The notes: a model not told the origin generated them from the letters alone. Positions 1 through 12,456 are shown, counted from the stretch's first letter. The stretch: DNA of 64,000 nt from Ascaphus truei (GCA_036426205.1 CM071570.1:71786995-71850994); one strand, 5' to 3'. Translations and numbers: made by a program.

Positions 1-839
1 CACTCGACCATATCAAAGAGAGATGACGATTGAAATATGGTGCAGGGGAACTTGGAGGGAGCTCAAACCCTCCTAAAAAGTAATATGCAAATAGGGGGGT
101 TCCCAGCACACAAACATAATGAAAAAATGAAACAGGAGATTAAATGCCAATTGGTAAACAGTTTGTATTGGATGAACATATGATGATGCTACAAGCAGTG
201 CCAGGCTGCAGGGTACAGAGAGACTAACCAATCAGTCAAATATATGTAATATCTACAAAAAGGGAGGGGACTGGAGAGGGAATGGGAACAGATAAATGAC
301 AAGACAAGAGGAGAAAAAAGGGGGAAAACGAAATAAGCATAATAAAGGAAGGATTAATACAAGGGGGGCAATGTTTCTGGGTCAAAACGCCCCTTCTTCA
401 AGCCCGTTCCCACAGACCATAAAGGACTGTAGTACTTCCCTTCAATACCTCCAACCAATCCTCTCTCTTATTTAATTAAGAATAAATGCCTCACCAGTGA
501 CCATAATAGAACTTAACTGAGTAATACAAAAAATGATAGCCGTTAATACTAAATCGGAATATACTTATCTGGAATAAGGCTTTTATTAGCATAATGAGAT
601 AGACACCACAGGAGTTAACAACACCAGAGTTAAGCAAATGTGTGTGTAACTAAACACCTATGACTACCTACAAGCTCCAAAACAAGGAAATAACATTAAA
701 GTAATACTATGGGGAATATGCTCAACTCCATTGAACACAGTGAAACATAAGGAAGCACACAACACTAATGTAGAGAATTTGAAAATAATGTATATTCAGA
801 GTCATACAAATCCATAGCGGTACAGGATCTCTGCGTTGA
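1..839. other. No gene recognised; AT-rich intergenic DNA
   Basis: No convincing coding frame, RNA gene or element terminus is visible. The sequence is moderately AT-rich and may include old repeat sequence, but I cannot assign it to a family. Confidence 0.5.
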
Positions 840-1262
840 ATCAGTCCTCTGGATAAGCCTGTAAATGTGTGTTTTTATTGCATAGGATTGAATCTGGGGG
901 TTTCCGGATCTGATATTAATGTGTATCAGCTCAGGAGACTCCCGCTTCAATCCAATGCAGGAAAATGCATTTTTTTCCCAAGTCCAGCTCTCAGATCCCA
1001 TCTCAACAACGTAGGGCTCGCAAGATGAAATCTTTGATAAACCCGCAATTTCAGAGCTACGAAGTTTATCGAAATCGCACTATTTGGATTTTTGCAGCTC
1101 CCTCTCGATGTGTTTCAGCAAGAGCGGGAAATCACAAAAAAATGCTTTCCCCATACAATTTGGCCAACTCATCGAGGCTTTTTGAATAGCTACCTAGCAA
1201 AATTTTGCGAGAACTGCTCAAAATCCCAGATGAGTTGTTATCGAAGCTACTAGAATAGGCCC
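840..1262. repeat. Fragment of a foldback repeat family also present at 59.5-60.6 kb
   Basis: The stretch shares ordered blocks with 59520-60540. They include text on 'gatcccatctc', 'gaatagctacct' followed by 'ctcaaaat', and 'gatgagtt' followed by 'tcgaa' and 'ctactag'. At 60.5 kb the same block forms a perfect hairpin, while here only one arm is present. It is a diverged, truncated member of an unclassified interspersed family. No coding capacity is visible. About 300 further bases to 1569 show CT-rich simple sequence near 1440-1540 and no gene. Confidence 0.5.
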
Positions 1263-1569
1263 CAGTGTTTTTTTGACCATCTCCTGTATTCGTGGTACCG
1301 CCCTAGTCATCTGTTTTCCCTTACAATACCTACAGCTATATAAAATTATATACAACATAATAAATAGACCTGTCTAGCTATAATACTAAAACAATACTAC
1401 TAACTGAACAAACACAAACTTTCATTTTTTTTATCTATGTCTTTTATTTTCACTTTCACTCTCGCTCACACTGTTACTCATGCTCTTTCACCAACTCTCT
1501 GACTATCACTCTCTACCAATCACTGACTCTCTCTCTTCTAACCCTATCTAACACCAGCATAAGGAAATT

Positions 1570-2716
1570 ACCTACATAGTAGATGAGGTTGACTAAAGAC
1601 ATGCGTCCATCAAGTTCAACTTATGATAAATTTAGGTGACAGATACTTTATCCTATATCTATACTTACAGTATATTGATCCAGAGGAAGGCAAACAAAAC
1701 CTCCCAGTGTCATCCAATGATATCTCTTAAGGGGAAAATAAATTCATTCCTGACTCCAAGAATTGGCTTTACTCCCTGGATCAACATCCTTCCCATGCTT
1801 ACATATTTGGTATATCCCTGTATATCTTTCCTTCCTAAAAAGATGTCCAACCTCTTTTTTAACAAAACTATTCTATCTGCCATCACAGTCTCCATGGGTA
1901 ATGAATTCCACATTTTAACTGCCCTTACTGTAAAGAACCCTTTCCTTTGTTGCTGGTGAAATCTCCTTTCCTCCAACCTAAAGGGATGCCCCTGACTCCT
2001 TTGTACAGTCCTTGGGATGAATAGTTCTTTTGAAAGCTCCTTGTACTGTCCCCGAATATATTTGTATATAGTTATCATATCCCCTCTTAAACGCCTCATT
2101 TCTAATGTAAATAAATCTAATTTAGCTAGCCTCTCCTCATAAGTATAAAATAAAATATATAAAGACATACAATACAATACAATAACTTAGATTGTCAATC
2201 CCCTTAATTAATTTGGTGGCTCTTCTCTGCACTCTCTCTAGTTCCATAATGTCTTTTCTAAGGAGTGGTGCCCAAAATTCTACTCCATATTCAAGGTGTG
2301 GTCTTACTAATGCTTTATAAAAGGGGCATAATTATGTTTGCACCTCTTCCATCCATTGCCTATTTGATACAAGATAAGACCTTGTTTGCCTTTGCAGCTG
2401 CTGCATGACTTTGGGCACTCTTGCTAAGCCTGCTGTCTACAAGCACTCCTAAATCCTTCTCCATCAAGATTTCACTAATTTATCCCCATTGAATGTGTAA
2501 GTCACCTGTATATTCTTGCTTCCAAAATGCAAAACCTTACATGTATCTGTATTAAACCTCATCTGCCATTTACCTGCCCAAGTTTCCAGCCTCTCCAAGT
2601 CCTTCTGGAGAGAAATTACATCATGCTCTGATTCTACTACATTACACAATTTAGCGTCATCAGCAAAGATGGAGACTTTGCTCTCTATGTCAACCTCAAA
2701 CATTAATAAACAAGTT
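1570..2716 (-). mobile_element. CR1-type LINE, 3' half (reverse transcriptase end), interrupted
   Basis: On the minus strand, broken frames give the C-terminal half of a CR1/Jockey-superfamily reverse transcriptase. Reading from high to low coordinates there is an FADD catalytic box (about 2665-2655), a KWQMRFN block with KVLHFGS, then [13 protein letters not shown], a [12 protein letters not shown] block, [11 protein letters not shown] and RRLRGDMI. This order is the known one for the family. A short TA-rich stretch around 2147-2190 interrupts the frame. The 5' part of the same element continues at 9821-10290 beyond the inserted L1-type LINE. It has stops and frameshifts and is a dead relic. 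Confidence 0.85.
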
Positions 2717-2731
2717 AAAAAGCACGGGTCC
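2717..2731. repeat. Target-site duplication of the L1-type insertion (left copy)
   Basis: The 15 bases here (aaaaagcacgggtcc) match 9815-9829 (aaaaaacaggggtcc), directly after the poly(A) tail of the LINE, with a few mismatches. Both belong to the interrupted CR1 element. This is the expected footprint of target-primed reverse transcription. The exact length is uncertain because the right copy merges with the A tail. Confidence 0.6.
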
Positions 2732-2980
2732 GGAGGCGCATGCGCAAAGCCAGAGTGCACGGAAGCTTAGTTTACTAGCTCCCCTCGCACCGGCTTAAAT
2801 ATCGATTAAAAGTGGCACTTTAAGTGACCCCATAATCAGCCTACAGCCAGATATATCGACCGGAACACCCAGAGATGCCGACAAAGGCTAAATCTAAGCA
2901 GAAAGACCCCCTCGGTCACAACTTATTTTAACAAAAACCCCTCAGCAGCAGCGAGTGGTGCCGAAATACCCGCGCTAACT

Positions 2981-3847
2981 ATGCAGTCAGACTCTGACGG
3001 CGAGAGGCCGGTACCGAAAGCGGACGATCAAGAGTTGGTTACCAGGAAAGACCTTCGCGAATTCTGCAGGGAAATGAAACATTTCTTCCGCAGAGCGCTG
3101 TGGGATCTGAGGAGGGACCTGGACGGGTTGGGAGAATGGACCGGAGCCTTAGAACACAAAATGGACGACAACACGAGGGCGCTTAAACAAACCAACAAAG
3201 TAGTTGGCCAGCTGGAGGAAAAGATCCGAGATATCTCAGACAAGCAGGAGGATGCCGAGAATCACGATCAGCGAAACAATGTGCGCATCAGAGGGGTCCC
3301 TGAAGCCGTTAACGATCTGGAGGACTTTGTACAGAAGTGGCTGGAACACCTGCTACCTGACAAAACGGCACAGGACTTGCACCTTGATAGGTGCCATAGA
3401 GCTTTGAGATCTAAGCAACAGGCGGGAGACCCCCCACGCGATACTATTGTTCGCTTTCACTTTTATAAAATTAAAGATTCTGTCTGCCGGATAGCCAGGG
3501 AGACGAGAGCCATGGAGTTTGAAGGAATCAAACTCTAGATCTACCAAGATCTTTCCCCGGCTACCCTCTCTAGAAGAAGAAATCTGGGGCCGATTACCAA
3601 AATTCTCCAAGACAAGGGTATACGGTATCGGTGGCTGTTCCCATTCGCCCTTCTGGTAATCAAGAATGGGGTGGCGAATACCCTGCGGAGAGTTGAAGAT
3701 GGCGACACTTTCCTTAAAAAACTGGGTCTCCTGCAAAAAAACCCTAGCCCCGGTCCCTCTCAACCTCATCACCTTGAATCAGAGGCAGATCCAGCATTGG
3801 AGACGTCATGGAGCAGAGTGGGAGCCGCGGCAGCTGAAACCATGTGA
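2981..3847 (+). pseudogene. L1-type ORF1 protein (RNA-binding chaperone), one in-frame amber stop
   Basis: The frame opens at the ATG at 2981, reads 185 codons to a TAG at 3536-3538, then continues in the same frame to TGA at 3845-3847, making 288 codons in all. The first third is heptad-rich (about residues 20-95) and fits the trimerising coiled coil of L1 ORF1p. It is followed by an RRM-like region beginning NNVRIRGVPE (about residue 102). After the TAG comes the C-terminal domain with IYQDLSP, RRRNL and KGIRYRWLFPF. The product would coat the element's RNA and aid reverse transcription. A single nonsense change seems to have broken it. Confidence 0.82.
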
Positions 3848-5530
3848 AGTTCCGAGCTTGCCATCATTAAGCAAGACCAATTGAGCAGTTAAAGGAGACA
3901 TTACCCCATTTTCCACTCCAAGTTAAAATGGCCGGCCATAGAGGACAATGCAACACCCCCCCTGGTGGTCACCTTCGGGAACTGCAGGATATAGAAGACA
4001 ACAGCCATCTCCATCGATCTTCACGGATGTCAGTGGCGGGAACCTGAGCTGAAGGCGCGATCGGAGAGGAGGAGGCGCCACAGTACCGAAGACAGCTCAG
4101 CGATGCGTCAGAGGAGCTTCACCGATCGAGCCCTCCCTCTTGGTCACGAGACTTCCGGGACAGAGAGCACTTCTGGGGGACAGAGCACTTCCGGAGTCAC
4201 AGACACTAGGGCAGCACTACACTGACAGGGGAGAGGTGCCCGCGGCGAGATCTATGGAAGAGGCGACCCGCTTACAGAACTCGGGGGGGAGAGGGGAGCG
4301 AACTCAGATAGATATTACTCACACGTACTAAATAGGGAAGAGGGGAGCACGAAAGAATATAGGCACAATGCACACAGACCCCCATAATAGAAAGGGAGGG
4401 ACACACGGTTATTGAATTTACTAACAAGGTTCCCATATACTAAGTGCAGACCCCGACAACAGAGGGATCACCACACAAATAAAATCGTGGCCTAGAATAG
4501 TCAGGCTTTTAGTTCAGCAGCCCCGGTCACATCACACCCCGGTGATATTTCAGGGGACGAGTAATAGGCCCCAGATGGCGCAAGGCGAGCAGTGAAGGGG
4601 GTAGCTAGCAGGTCTAGTAGACATTCTGGAATGGCCAGCCGACACAAAGGGATAACAGGGAAGGGGGGGGGGTAGGGGTACTACTTTACAATATTGGTCA
4701 GGATCATGTTAAGCTCGGTCATACTGCTCAAGTATAGGTGTGTTAATTCATTATGTTCTGTTACTTTGTCATCATGACAGATGGCTGGCGGCGTGTCGGG
4801 GTGCTCGGAGATGCCCATGACGAGATCCTACACATCTAGGCATCTGCCTACCCGGGAAGGGGACCCCTATACCACCCTACACCCACCGTTAGGGGCCTCA
4901 GAGGGAGGGGACTTAAACCCTCCTGGGAGGAGAAGACATGAAGCATCACTGGTGGGGGCGGCGTCCCTTTGGGCAACGGGGGATCTTCGGGCACCAGGAC
5001 ACGTCCACAGAGCCAAAGTCAAGTTAAGTTATACAGTAAACCCAGTTCGTTAAGTTATAATAAAGATATACTGTGCCACAGTCCATCTCACTCCACTTAA
5101 GTGGAACTTTGCCGGTGCGAACTAACTCTGGTTGTTCGCTGGCGCCTCAGGAGGTGTCTTATGGAAGTAGTCCATGGGAACTGTTCAGACTTACAGAGGA
5201 CAGCCCTAAGAATACTTGGTCACCCCCTGTACAGGTGCCAGGTGGCTGCCCGGTACACAGGGCAGGAGAGCCGACTCTGGATCTGCCCAGACAAGGCTCT
5301 ATGCCTTTTTTGCACTTTTTTGTTCCTTTCCCACCCTCCCCTCCCCCTGCCTACTCCCCACCCTGGGACACGGGTTCCCCCCATAAGGGGACTGCATTGG
5401 TCCGCTACGCTGGTAAATATAGGACCCTACACCCCCTACATGCCGCCCTACATGCCGCCCTACAGCCGTGGTATAGACTATACAAACACTATAACAGAAT
5501 AGGAAGCTGCCCATATATAGAACCATGTAA
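3848..5530 (+). other. Unusually long spacer between L1-type ORF1 and ORF2
   Basis: About 1.68 kb separates the two ORFs. It is GC-rich, with many stops in all frames and a poly-G run at about 4661-4672. Mammalian L1 spacers are usually tens of bases, so an inserted element, an extended 3' region of ORF1 or a family-specific spacer are all possible. Short open frames at 4781-5053 and 5073-5540 show no domain I recognise. Confidence 0.55.
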
Positions 5531-6531
5531 ATGGCCTTAAATATTATATCTAACAATGTGAAAGGGTTTAACAAACTGACGAAAAGGAAAGCCGCATTCA
5601 CAGATTATAAAAGGAAACAGGTCGATATTCTCCTGGTCCAGGAAACCCATTTCAGCCGCAGCAGCTCACCCAAATACCTAGATAAACAATTCTCGCAATT
5701 TTATTTAGCATCTGCAGCCGGAAAAAAAGAGGGGTCGGCATTCTCTTTCATAACCGAGTCCCTTTCACTCTAGAAACACTAAGAAGGGATAGCGACGGCA
5801 GATTTCTGATCATGGTGGGAACTATACAAGAACAACTGATAACATTAGCCTCGATATATGCTCCCTGTGAGCAAAGCCATGACTTCTTCCGGGAATTTTT
5901 TCAGAAACTAAATCAAATGGCCAAAGGCCATATTATACTAGCGGGAGACTTTAATCTAACATTAAACCCGAAATTGGACAGGACTGGTATATCTAGAAAT
6001 TGCCGGAAGAATGTATTGGATGCCTTAAAGACAGGCCTCAAAAAAAATCAGCTCACTGATATATGGAGGGAACTCCACCCCACTGAAAAGAACTATACCT
6101 TCTACTCCCACCCCCACGATGCCTATAGCAGAATCGACTACTTCTTCATCTCTAGCAGACTCGTCCCCTGGGTCTCCCAGGCAGGGATCCATGACATTTC
6201 ATGGTCTGACCACGCGCCAAGAGAGCTGAGGTGCACTCAAATTTGTTCTGATAGGCCTGGTGCAAACTGGAAGCTTAATGAGTCACTGCTTAAAATCCCA
6301 GACATATGCGATGCAGTGGGTGAGGAGATTGACCAATTTTTTACTACTAACCATGGCTCGGTGAGTTCGTATCTCACTCTCTGGGAGGCCCATAAGGCAA
6401 CCATAAGGGGCATACTAATTGGCATAGCAGCCCGAAGGAAGAGAGAGCGCAATAACCAGATCCTAGCGCTCCAATCCAAATTACACACCCTTATGTCAAG
6501 GCACAAACAAAGAACAGACCCACAGGTCTAA
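5531..6531 (+). pseudogene. L1-type ORF2, apurinic-like endonuclease domain, frameshifted
   Basis: The ATG at 5531 opens with a typical APE-type start (LNIISNNVKGFN) followed by LLVQETHF, which carries the catalytic glutamate. The reading moves to another frame near the A7 tract at about 5726. It then runs through ILAGDFNLTLNP, SRIDYFFIS and SDHAP, the D-N, D and SDH motifs of the exonuclease-endonuclease-phosphatase fold. A TAA at 6529 ends this segment. The enzyme would nick target DNA to prime reverse transcription. Confidence 0.85.
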
Positions 6532-6697
6532 ACAGAGATAAAGAATACCAAAATTGAGATCAATCTCTTGATGGTCTCTCAAGCCGACAAATCCCTGAGT
6601 TGGTCGCAGAGGAAATTCTATGAAAAGGCGAACAGGCCAGATACCATGCTAGCGCGTAAACTACACACTAGACAGTCCAACTATAACATGCCCAGGA

Positions 6698-6780
6698 CAT
6701 ACTTGAAAACGAGAGGTAACTCTCAATGTATTACTTCCTGGTAAAATATTTTATAAATAAATAAATAAATAAATAAACAT
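6698..6780 (+). repeat. Small insertion in ORF2 ending in (TAAA)n
   Basis: A short block that does not continue the ORF2 protein ends in five TAAA/AATA-type repeats at about 6752-6778. Upstream ORF2 sequence (LARKLHTRQSNYN) and downstream sequence (AIRLKNGAT) look continuous when it is skipped. The TAAA tail suggests the truncated 3' end of another LINE or SINE. Confidence 0.5.
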
Positions 6781-7856
6781 ACAGGCGATCCGCTTAAAGA
6801 ACGGAGCCACCACATCCAACCCAAAAAGCATAGTCGAGGAATTTAAACTATTCTATGAAAATTTATATAATGGGGAGAAAGTGGCAGATAATCCCAAAAC
6901 TTCAAGAGCTGTAGAAGATTTTCTAGCAGGCTCCTACCTGACGGGGCTGAGTGGTCTTAGAGGCAGATTTCACATTAGAGGAGCTTACCCAGGTCATCAC
7001 AGACCTCAAGCCGTCAAAGGCCCCTGGTCCAGATGGCTTCTCAGGGCAGTATTACAAGAAGTTCATTAAGAACTTGGCCCCATGGCTGCTCCGAATGTTT
7101 AATGCTGTTTTGGCAGGAACCCCATTCTCGGAGCAGATGCTCCAGGCGTCTATCTCACTGATTTATAAACCTGGTAAAGATCCATAGGAATGCAAAAGTT
7201 ATAGGCCAATTTCCCTAATCAATACTGACGTTAAAATTTACGCCAAATTACTGGCCAATAGATTAAGTCATATCCTGCCCAGACTCATACACCCAGATGA
7301 AGTCGGCTTTATTAAAGATAGACAAGCTGCGGACAACACCCGACGAATCGTTGATCTGATAGGGATAGCCAATAACAAGAAATTACAAGTTATGATGTTG
7401 AGTCTGGATGCAGAAAAAGCGTTTGACAGGATTGACTGGCCGTACTTAAAACAGACGCTTGGGGCCTTCGGCTTCGGGGAGCGGGTGAGTAATGCGATAT
7501 TATTGCTATACTCTGGCCCCGGTGCTAGGGTCCTCCACCAGGGCTTCCCATCAAATATATTACAAATTAAAAGCGGCACACATCAGGGGTGCCCATTATC
7601 TCTCCTTTTATTCGCCCTGTGTATGGAATCTCTGGCAGCGCAGATCCGTAACAACCCAGATATCTCAGGGATTACTATACACTCACAATCCCATAAGGTT
7701 GCCCTGTACGCTGACGATATCTTGCTTTTGATCTCTAAGCCTCTTACCTCTCTGCCGAACCTATTTGACCTGTTAGAGAAATTTAATAGAATATCAGGAT
7801 TTAAAATAAACCAAACCAAATCCGAGGCCCTGAATATAAGCCTCCCAAACTATTGA
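6781..7856 (+). pseudogene. L1-type ORF2, reverse transcriptase domain, with stops and a frameshift
   Basis: The region gives the connecting segment (VEEFKLFYENLY), then after a frameshift near 6950 the block LKPSKAPGPDGF. A TAG at 7185 follows KPGKDP, and then come YRPISLIN, LSLDAEKAFDRI (first catalytic aspartate) and GTHQGCPLS. The catalytic box YADDILLL lies near 7707-7730. A TGA at 7854 ends the frame, and the protein continues one frame over. All core reverse transcriptase blocks are present and in order. Confidence 0.9.
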
Positions 7857-9412
7857 GTTTGAACTTCAATTTCAATTGGCAACCAAAACATATTAAGTAC
7901 CTGGGAGTCCACATCACTAAGGATTACAAGGGCATCTACGAGGCAAATTATCCCAAACTGATTAGAACATTGAAAGAGGACCTGAGAAAGTTGATGCCCC
8001 ACAAGATCTCCTGGATAGGTAGGATGCATAGTGTAATGATGAATATCCTTCCCCGTATCCTATACCTATTTCAGACTCTACCAGTGCCACTTAGACTGAA
8101 GGAAATACTCTCACTTCAGTCTGAAATCTCCAATTTTATCTGGGGAGGAAAGAAACCGAGAGTAAACAATACAATTATGAAAAAAAACACCCGGACAGGT
8201 GGCCTAGCGGTACCTTGCCTGTTATCTTACTATAAAGCGGCGCAATTGTGTCAACTCACACAATGGCAGACCAACCCAGCATTGAAAAGATGGTTAGATC
8301 TGGAAAAGATGGCTTGCTCCCCACTGGAGTTAGACAATTTGCTGTTGATACCTAAAACAGCTGTTAAATGGGCTGAACGGCCGCTTTCCTCGGTGACTAA
8401 CTCGCTGTCGATATGGGAGACCGCTAAATTTAAACATGCCTTGACCTCCAAACACTCACTGATGTCCCCGTTATGGGGCAATACCGACTTTGCGCCAGGA
8501 CTAGCAGAAAGCGCTGCAGGTAATTGGAAAAAAAATAGATATTTTAGGTTAAGAGATCTGGAGGGTATACCAAATAAGATTAAATCGTTTGAACAACTCA
8601 GATACGAAAAAAATATCCCACAAACCGAATTTTTCCGCTACCTCCAGATCAGAGCGTACTTTAACAAAAACTCTCCCTATCCGCCCTTAACTACATTTGA
8701 AAAGCTCTGTCTGACAGAAACGGACACACAGGGACTTACATCGCAGATATATGGGGATGTGGTCGGTTCTGGGAATACACAGCAACAGCAAAAACTAGCA
8801 TACTGTATAGCGTTCAATGGGAAGCGGACCTAGGAGAGGAACTGGAGGAGGAAGACTGTCGGCCATACTGGAAGCCGCAGCTAAGAGCTCCATCTGTATG
8901 ACTTTGAAGGAAAATGCATATAAAAATGCAAAGTATTGATGAGATGGTACCTCATCCCGCTTAAATTATCAAGGTTTGTCCCTGGATCCTCCCCACTGTG
9001 TCCAAAACAGTGTGGAGAATCGGCTGACCTGTTACACGTGCTGTGGTCTTGCCCTCGAATCTCATCTTTAGGGGAGGAAATTAGACATTGGATCCAGAGG
9101 ATTTTTGACCTCACAATTCCCCCGGATCCGTGGCTGTTCCTTCTGAATAGACCATGGCTGGGCCTCTCTAAAACTGGAAATAAACTAGTTGCTCATTTTG
9201 CAACAGCAAAGAGGTGCGAGATCGCAGCTATGTGGAAACAACCTGAGATCCCAAGCATCCCCAAGATTCAGAATAGATTATGGTATATATGTCAGATGGA
9301 AAAATTAACAAGTTTAGTTAATGACACTGGCACCAAATATCTAAAAGTCTGGACGCCTTGGCTGGCACAGACAGATATCCCAGGGATAGAGGTAACCACA
9401 ATTTGGCAATGA
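7853..9412 (+). pseudogene. L1-type ORF2, C-terminal region with cysteine motif
   Basis: A 326-residue open frame begins by overlapping the TGA of the reverse transcriptase segment and starts with KHIKYLGVHI, the usual boundary after the thumb. It runs to 8833. After frame changes at about 8800-8940 the frame 8936-9412 carries a CPKQC and LLHVLWSC pair, matching the C-x3-C-x-H-x-C cysteine-rich motif at L1 ORF2 C-termini. It would help template RNA binding. The breaks are simple indels. Confidence 0.8.
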
Positions 9413-9783
9413 TAGTCATAAATGCATTCTCACTCAAAGAGAGCGAGCTTGACTTGGAAAGCTAGCGGACTCCGCACTTCGTTTAGATATAGCATAGGCC
9501 TTACGGGTGTTGATCACAGCGGCTCAGACACCAATTGCGACGCAGAAGATTTGAGAGCCCGCGTCCCCGGGTCCCCCCCCCCCCCCTCCCACACTCCTCC
9601 CTCTCTTTCCCTTCCTTACCCTTATTTTATTTTCTCCCCAAGTCTAAATTGTCTACTGTACCTTTCGGCTTAAAGGAAGCTATATACCTCTATTTTCATT
9701 GTCCAAGGGAAAGACTACATGGATGTTATGCAGTGAATGTCTATTTTACCTGTATCGCTATACAGCTTGTACTGAAAAAAATT

Positions 9784-9820
9784 CAATAAACTTGAAGTTA
9801 TAAAAAAAAAAAAAAAAAAA
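9784..9820 (+). terminator. L1-type polyadenylation signal and A tail
   Basis: AATAAA at 9785 is followed about 17 bases later by an uninterrupted A run ending at 9820. This marks the 3' end of the retrotransposon. Confidence 0.75.
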
Positions 9821-10290
9821 CAGGGGTCCCAGTACCGATCCTGACGTACTCCACTCACGACTTTAGCCCAACCTGAAAAAGTTCCATTTATGACAACCCT
9901 CTTTCTTTCCTTCAACCAGGTTTCAATCCATATATTTTTACTGAGTCCAATTTGCTTTATTGTGTACACTTTCCGCTTGTGTTGAACCGTATCAAAAGCC
10001 TTTGCAAAATTTAAGAGACCACATCAACTGCATTACCCTGGTCTAAATTCTTACTTACCTCCTCAAAGAAACAAATAAGGTTAGTTTGGTATGATCTGTC
10101 CTTCATAAATCCATGCTAACTATTATTGATAATTTTGTTTTCCATTAGGTATTCCTGAATATTATCCCATATTAAACCTTCAAGTAGCTTCCCCACTATT
10201 GAAGTAAGGCTTACAGGACTGTAATTGCCTGGTTGTGATCTAGCTCCCTTTTTAAATATAGGCACCACATCCGATTTACGCCAAATCAGA
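9821..10290 (-). mobile_element. CR1-type LINE, upstream part of the split element
   Basis: On the minus strand this reads the reverse transcriptase block before the FADD box: IETWLKERKR, VVINGTFSGW and SGVRQ-type sequence ending at the L1 insertion point. Further upstream are blocks resembling those at 35.4-35.8 kb (KGARSQPG-like, GKLLEGL-like and HGFMKDRS-like). It joins logically to 1570-2716. The nearly identical second copy at 35376-36480 shows what the uninterrupted sequence looks like. Confidence 0.8.
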
Positions 10291-12325
10291 TTCTGGTGAA
10301 AGACATGACATTTTGAGGTACTCTGGTGAAAATGTTGCAGCTAAGAATATTTTTATGAACTCCTAAGCAATGGGAACGTTTGCTAGAGTTTGCAGAGCAA
10401 ATATGAAGACATTTGCATATTTTTAATTTTGTTAAAGAAAAGTTCCTTACATTTGCCTTAGGTATGGGCTTCACAGTTTAACACTAACTCAGGTCTGACT
10501 TCTTTTTTTGGTACAAGACGTAGACAACAATGCCAAAAATAAATCCTTCATTTAACCACTTCCAATTTTGCTAAGGCTGGGCAAAGTTGGTGCATAGTTC
10601 TTTGACACATCAAATTTTTCGTTCTTATGTTCCCAATTATCCTCCTAAGGTCAGCATAAATGTATTACTCAACTTGATGTTATGCTCACACTTTTTTCCG
10701 CTACAGGGTGTTTTGCATAAAACAATACATTTTGGATTACCATGCTCATTTGTAAAAACAGATTCACATATAATATATACTGCAAGGTATATTTAATATT
10801 TAAACTTCTACTTGAAGGTGTCAATCTTTTTACTCTAGCTTAAAGCACTTTCTGCTCTGTTTGCATCAAACAATGACATGGAGTAGCCATCTGTTACTCA
10901 CAGGTGTGTGAGCTTCTGCCAAAAGATATCTTCCTTGCATTGTTTGCATATGATGTTAAATGCTGATTCGTGTTTACTTTTTCACAATTCAAATCTGTGA
11001 AAGTTAAGAACAGGTAATCTATTCAAACTGTACTTGGTGGTTAAATTATATGGATAAAATTTACTTCAACATACATTTCAATCACAATAATGTGGTTGTG
11101 ATGCATCTGTCCAGCTCATATGAGCACATACATGTTTAGGAATTATGAAACCCCTTGAAGGGTACAGATGTAGCAGATGTTATTGCACTCGCTGGCGCAT
11201 TGCTGCGGAACATAAACTATGGAGAAACAGTCATGGTCTTGAAACAGTCTAGCAAAAAAAAGGGGGCAGGCTAGTGTGTTATTTAACCCACAGGAGCCTG
11301 CCCACGGGTTCAATTTGCACCTGCTACAAATATTTCTACCAGATCAGGGCAGCAAAACAAGTATTCTTGTGTAGACGAACTTTTTTACTAACAATTATGC
11401 ATTGAATAGCGGGGTCCAACCCAAAATATCTGGCAGTATATTTTAAATAGGTATTGCATCTAGAACAATTGGAATATTTATTGGATGCTCATTGCTAGCT
11501 GGAAAGACTAGCAAAGTATGTCATATGTCAATATGATTTACGGTGACTTGTGCTTCCTCAAATCTACATGTAGCAACCAGCTAAACCAGATCAAAACGGC
11601 AGAAAGAGACATTCATCTTAGAACTGGAATTACATTGTAATATGCAAGAAAACTATTTGGGAGGTATGTTGATTTATTAACTAGGATAAGTGGCAAAAAG
11701 TTATTGTTGTTGTACCTGTCATGGGATACATGTTGCTTTTAAGAAGTATTACAAAATATTACTAGTTCCTATATGCGTTTTGTTCTGCCAGGGGAGAAGA
11801 AATATAACTATAAAATTGGTCATTAAAATTGTAAACATGTATTTAGAGTATCGCAGTTTTACCAATGAGACATTGACATTGTGGACAGTGTTTTTAAACA
11901 CAAAATCTTATTCATCTTTTATATTATCTTATAGAAATACGTAACGGTTTAGTCACTAATTTCAGTATTTCTTACCCAGGAAATTATCTGTAAAAAAGAT
12001 GATTGGGAAATGTGAATGTATTGTTTACATGTGTAAATCAATTTACTGAACCCATTAAATATGGGTCAGAGTGGTAAAGTGCTATTTTTTATTTAATTTC
12101 TATACAATGGGCTCCTGGTTTTGGAGAATCTAACGCTAAAAATTACAACAATCTTGGCTCCATAATCACTGTTTGTAAGAAAATGCTGGGTTTTTTAGAG
12201 TAAAAAAAGGGTATTTTATATTATCAGTGTTACAAACATCCTTTATGGCTCTATGGGATACTGTAGACCCTCAGAAGGTTACTAAATGTTCCGTTATCTC
12301 AATTTAACGTATCCATATCCGTAAC

Positions 12326-12326
<1 letters not shown>
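10291..12326. other. AT-rich intergenic DNA without recognised genes
   Basis: Short open frames here lack recognisable domains and are no longer than expected by chance. No RNA gene or transposon terminus is clear. Confidence 0.5.

Positions 12327-12359
<33 letters not shown>
12327..12359. repeat. (TA)n microsatellite
   Basis: About 16 uninterrupted TA units. Confidence 0.95.
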
Positions 12360-12362
<3 letters not shown>

Positions 12363-12456
12363 CAAAGGTGCTTAGTGTAACGATGTCCTGGCATTTTCCT
12401 TAAAATTAACGGATGAACACATTTTAACTAATCGTACTCAGGTTACTCATATGCAA

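Larger units (their letters stand above)
2732..9820 (+). mobile_element. Near full-length L1-type LINE retrotransposon, defective
   Basis: This is a plus-strand non-LTR retrotransposon of about 7.1 kb with a GC-rich 5'UTR, ORF1, a long inter-ORF spacer, ORF2 (endonuclease, reverse transcriptase, C-terminal cysteine motif), a 3'UTR, AATAAA at 9785 and an A tail at about 9802-9820. It lies inside a minus-strand CR1 element and is flanked by an imperfect target duplication, so it inserted after the CR1. ORF1 has one in-frame stop. ORF2 has several stops, frameshifts and a small insertion. It looks relatively recent because long frames survive. Assignment to the L1 clade rests on LDAEKAFDRI, YADD and the ORF1 domain layout. 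Confidence 0.88.
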
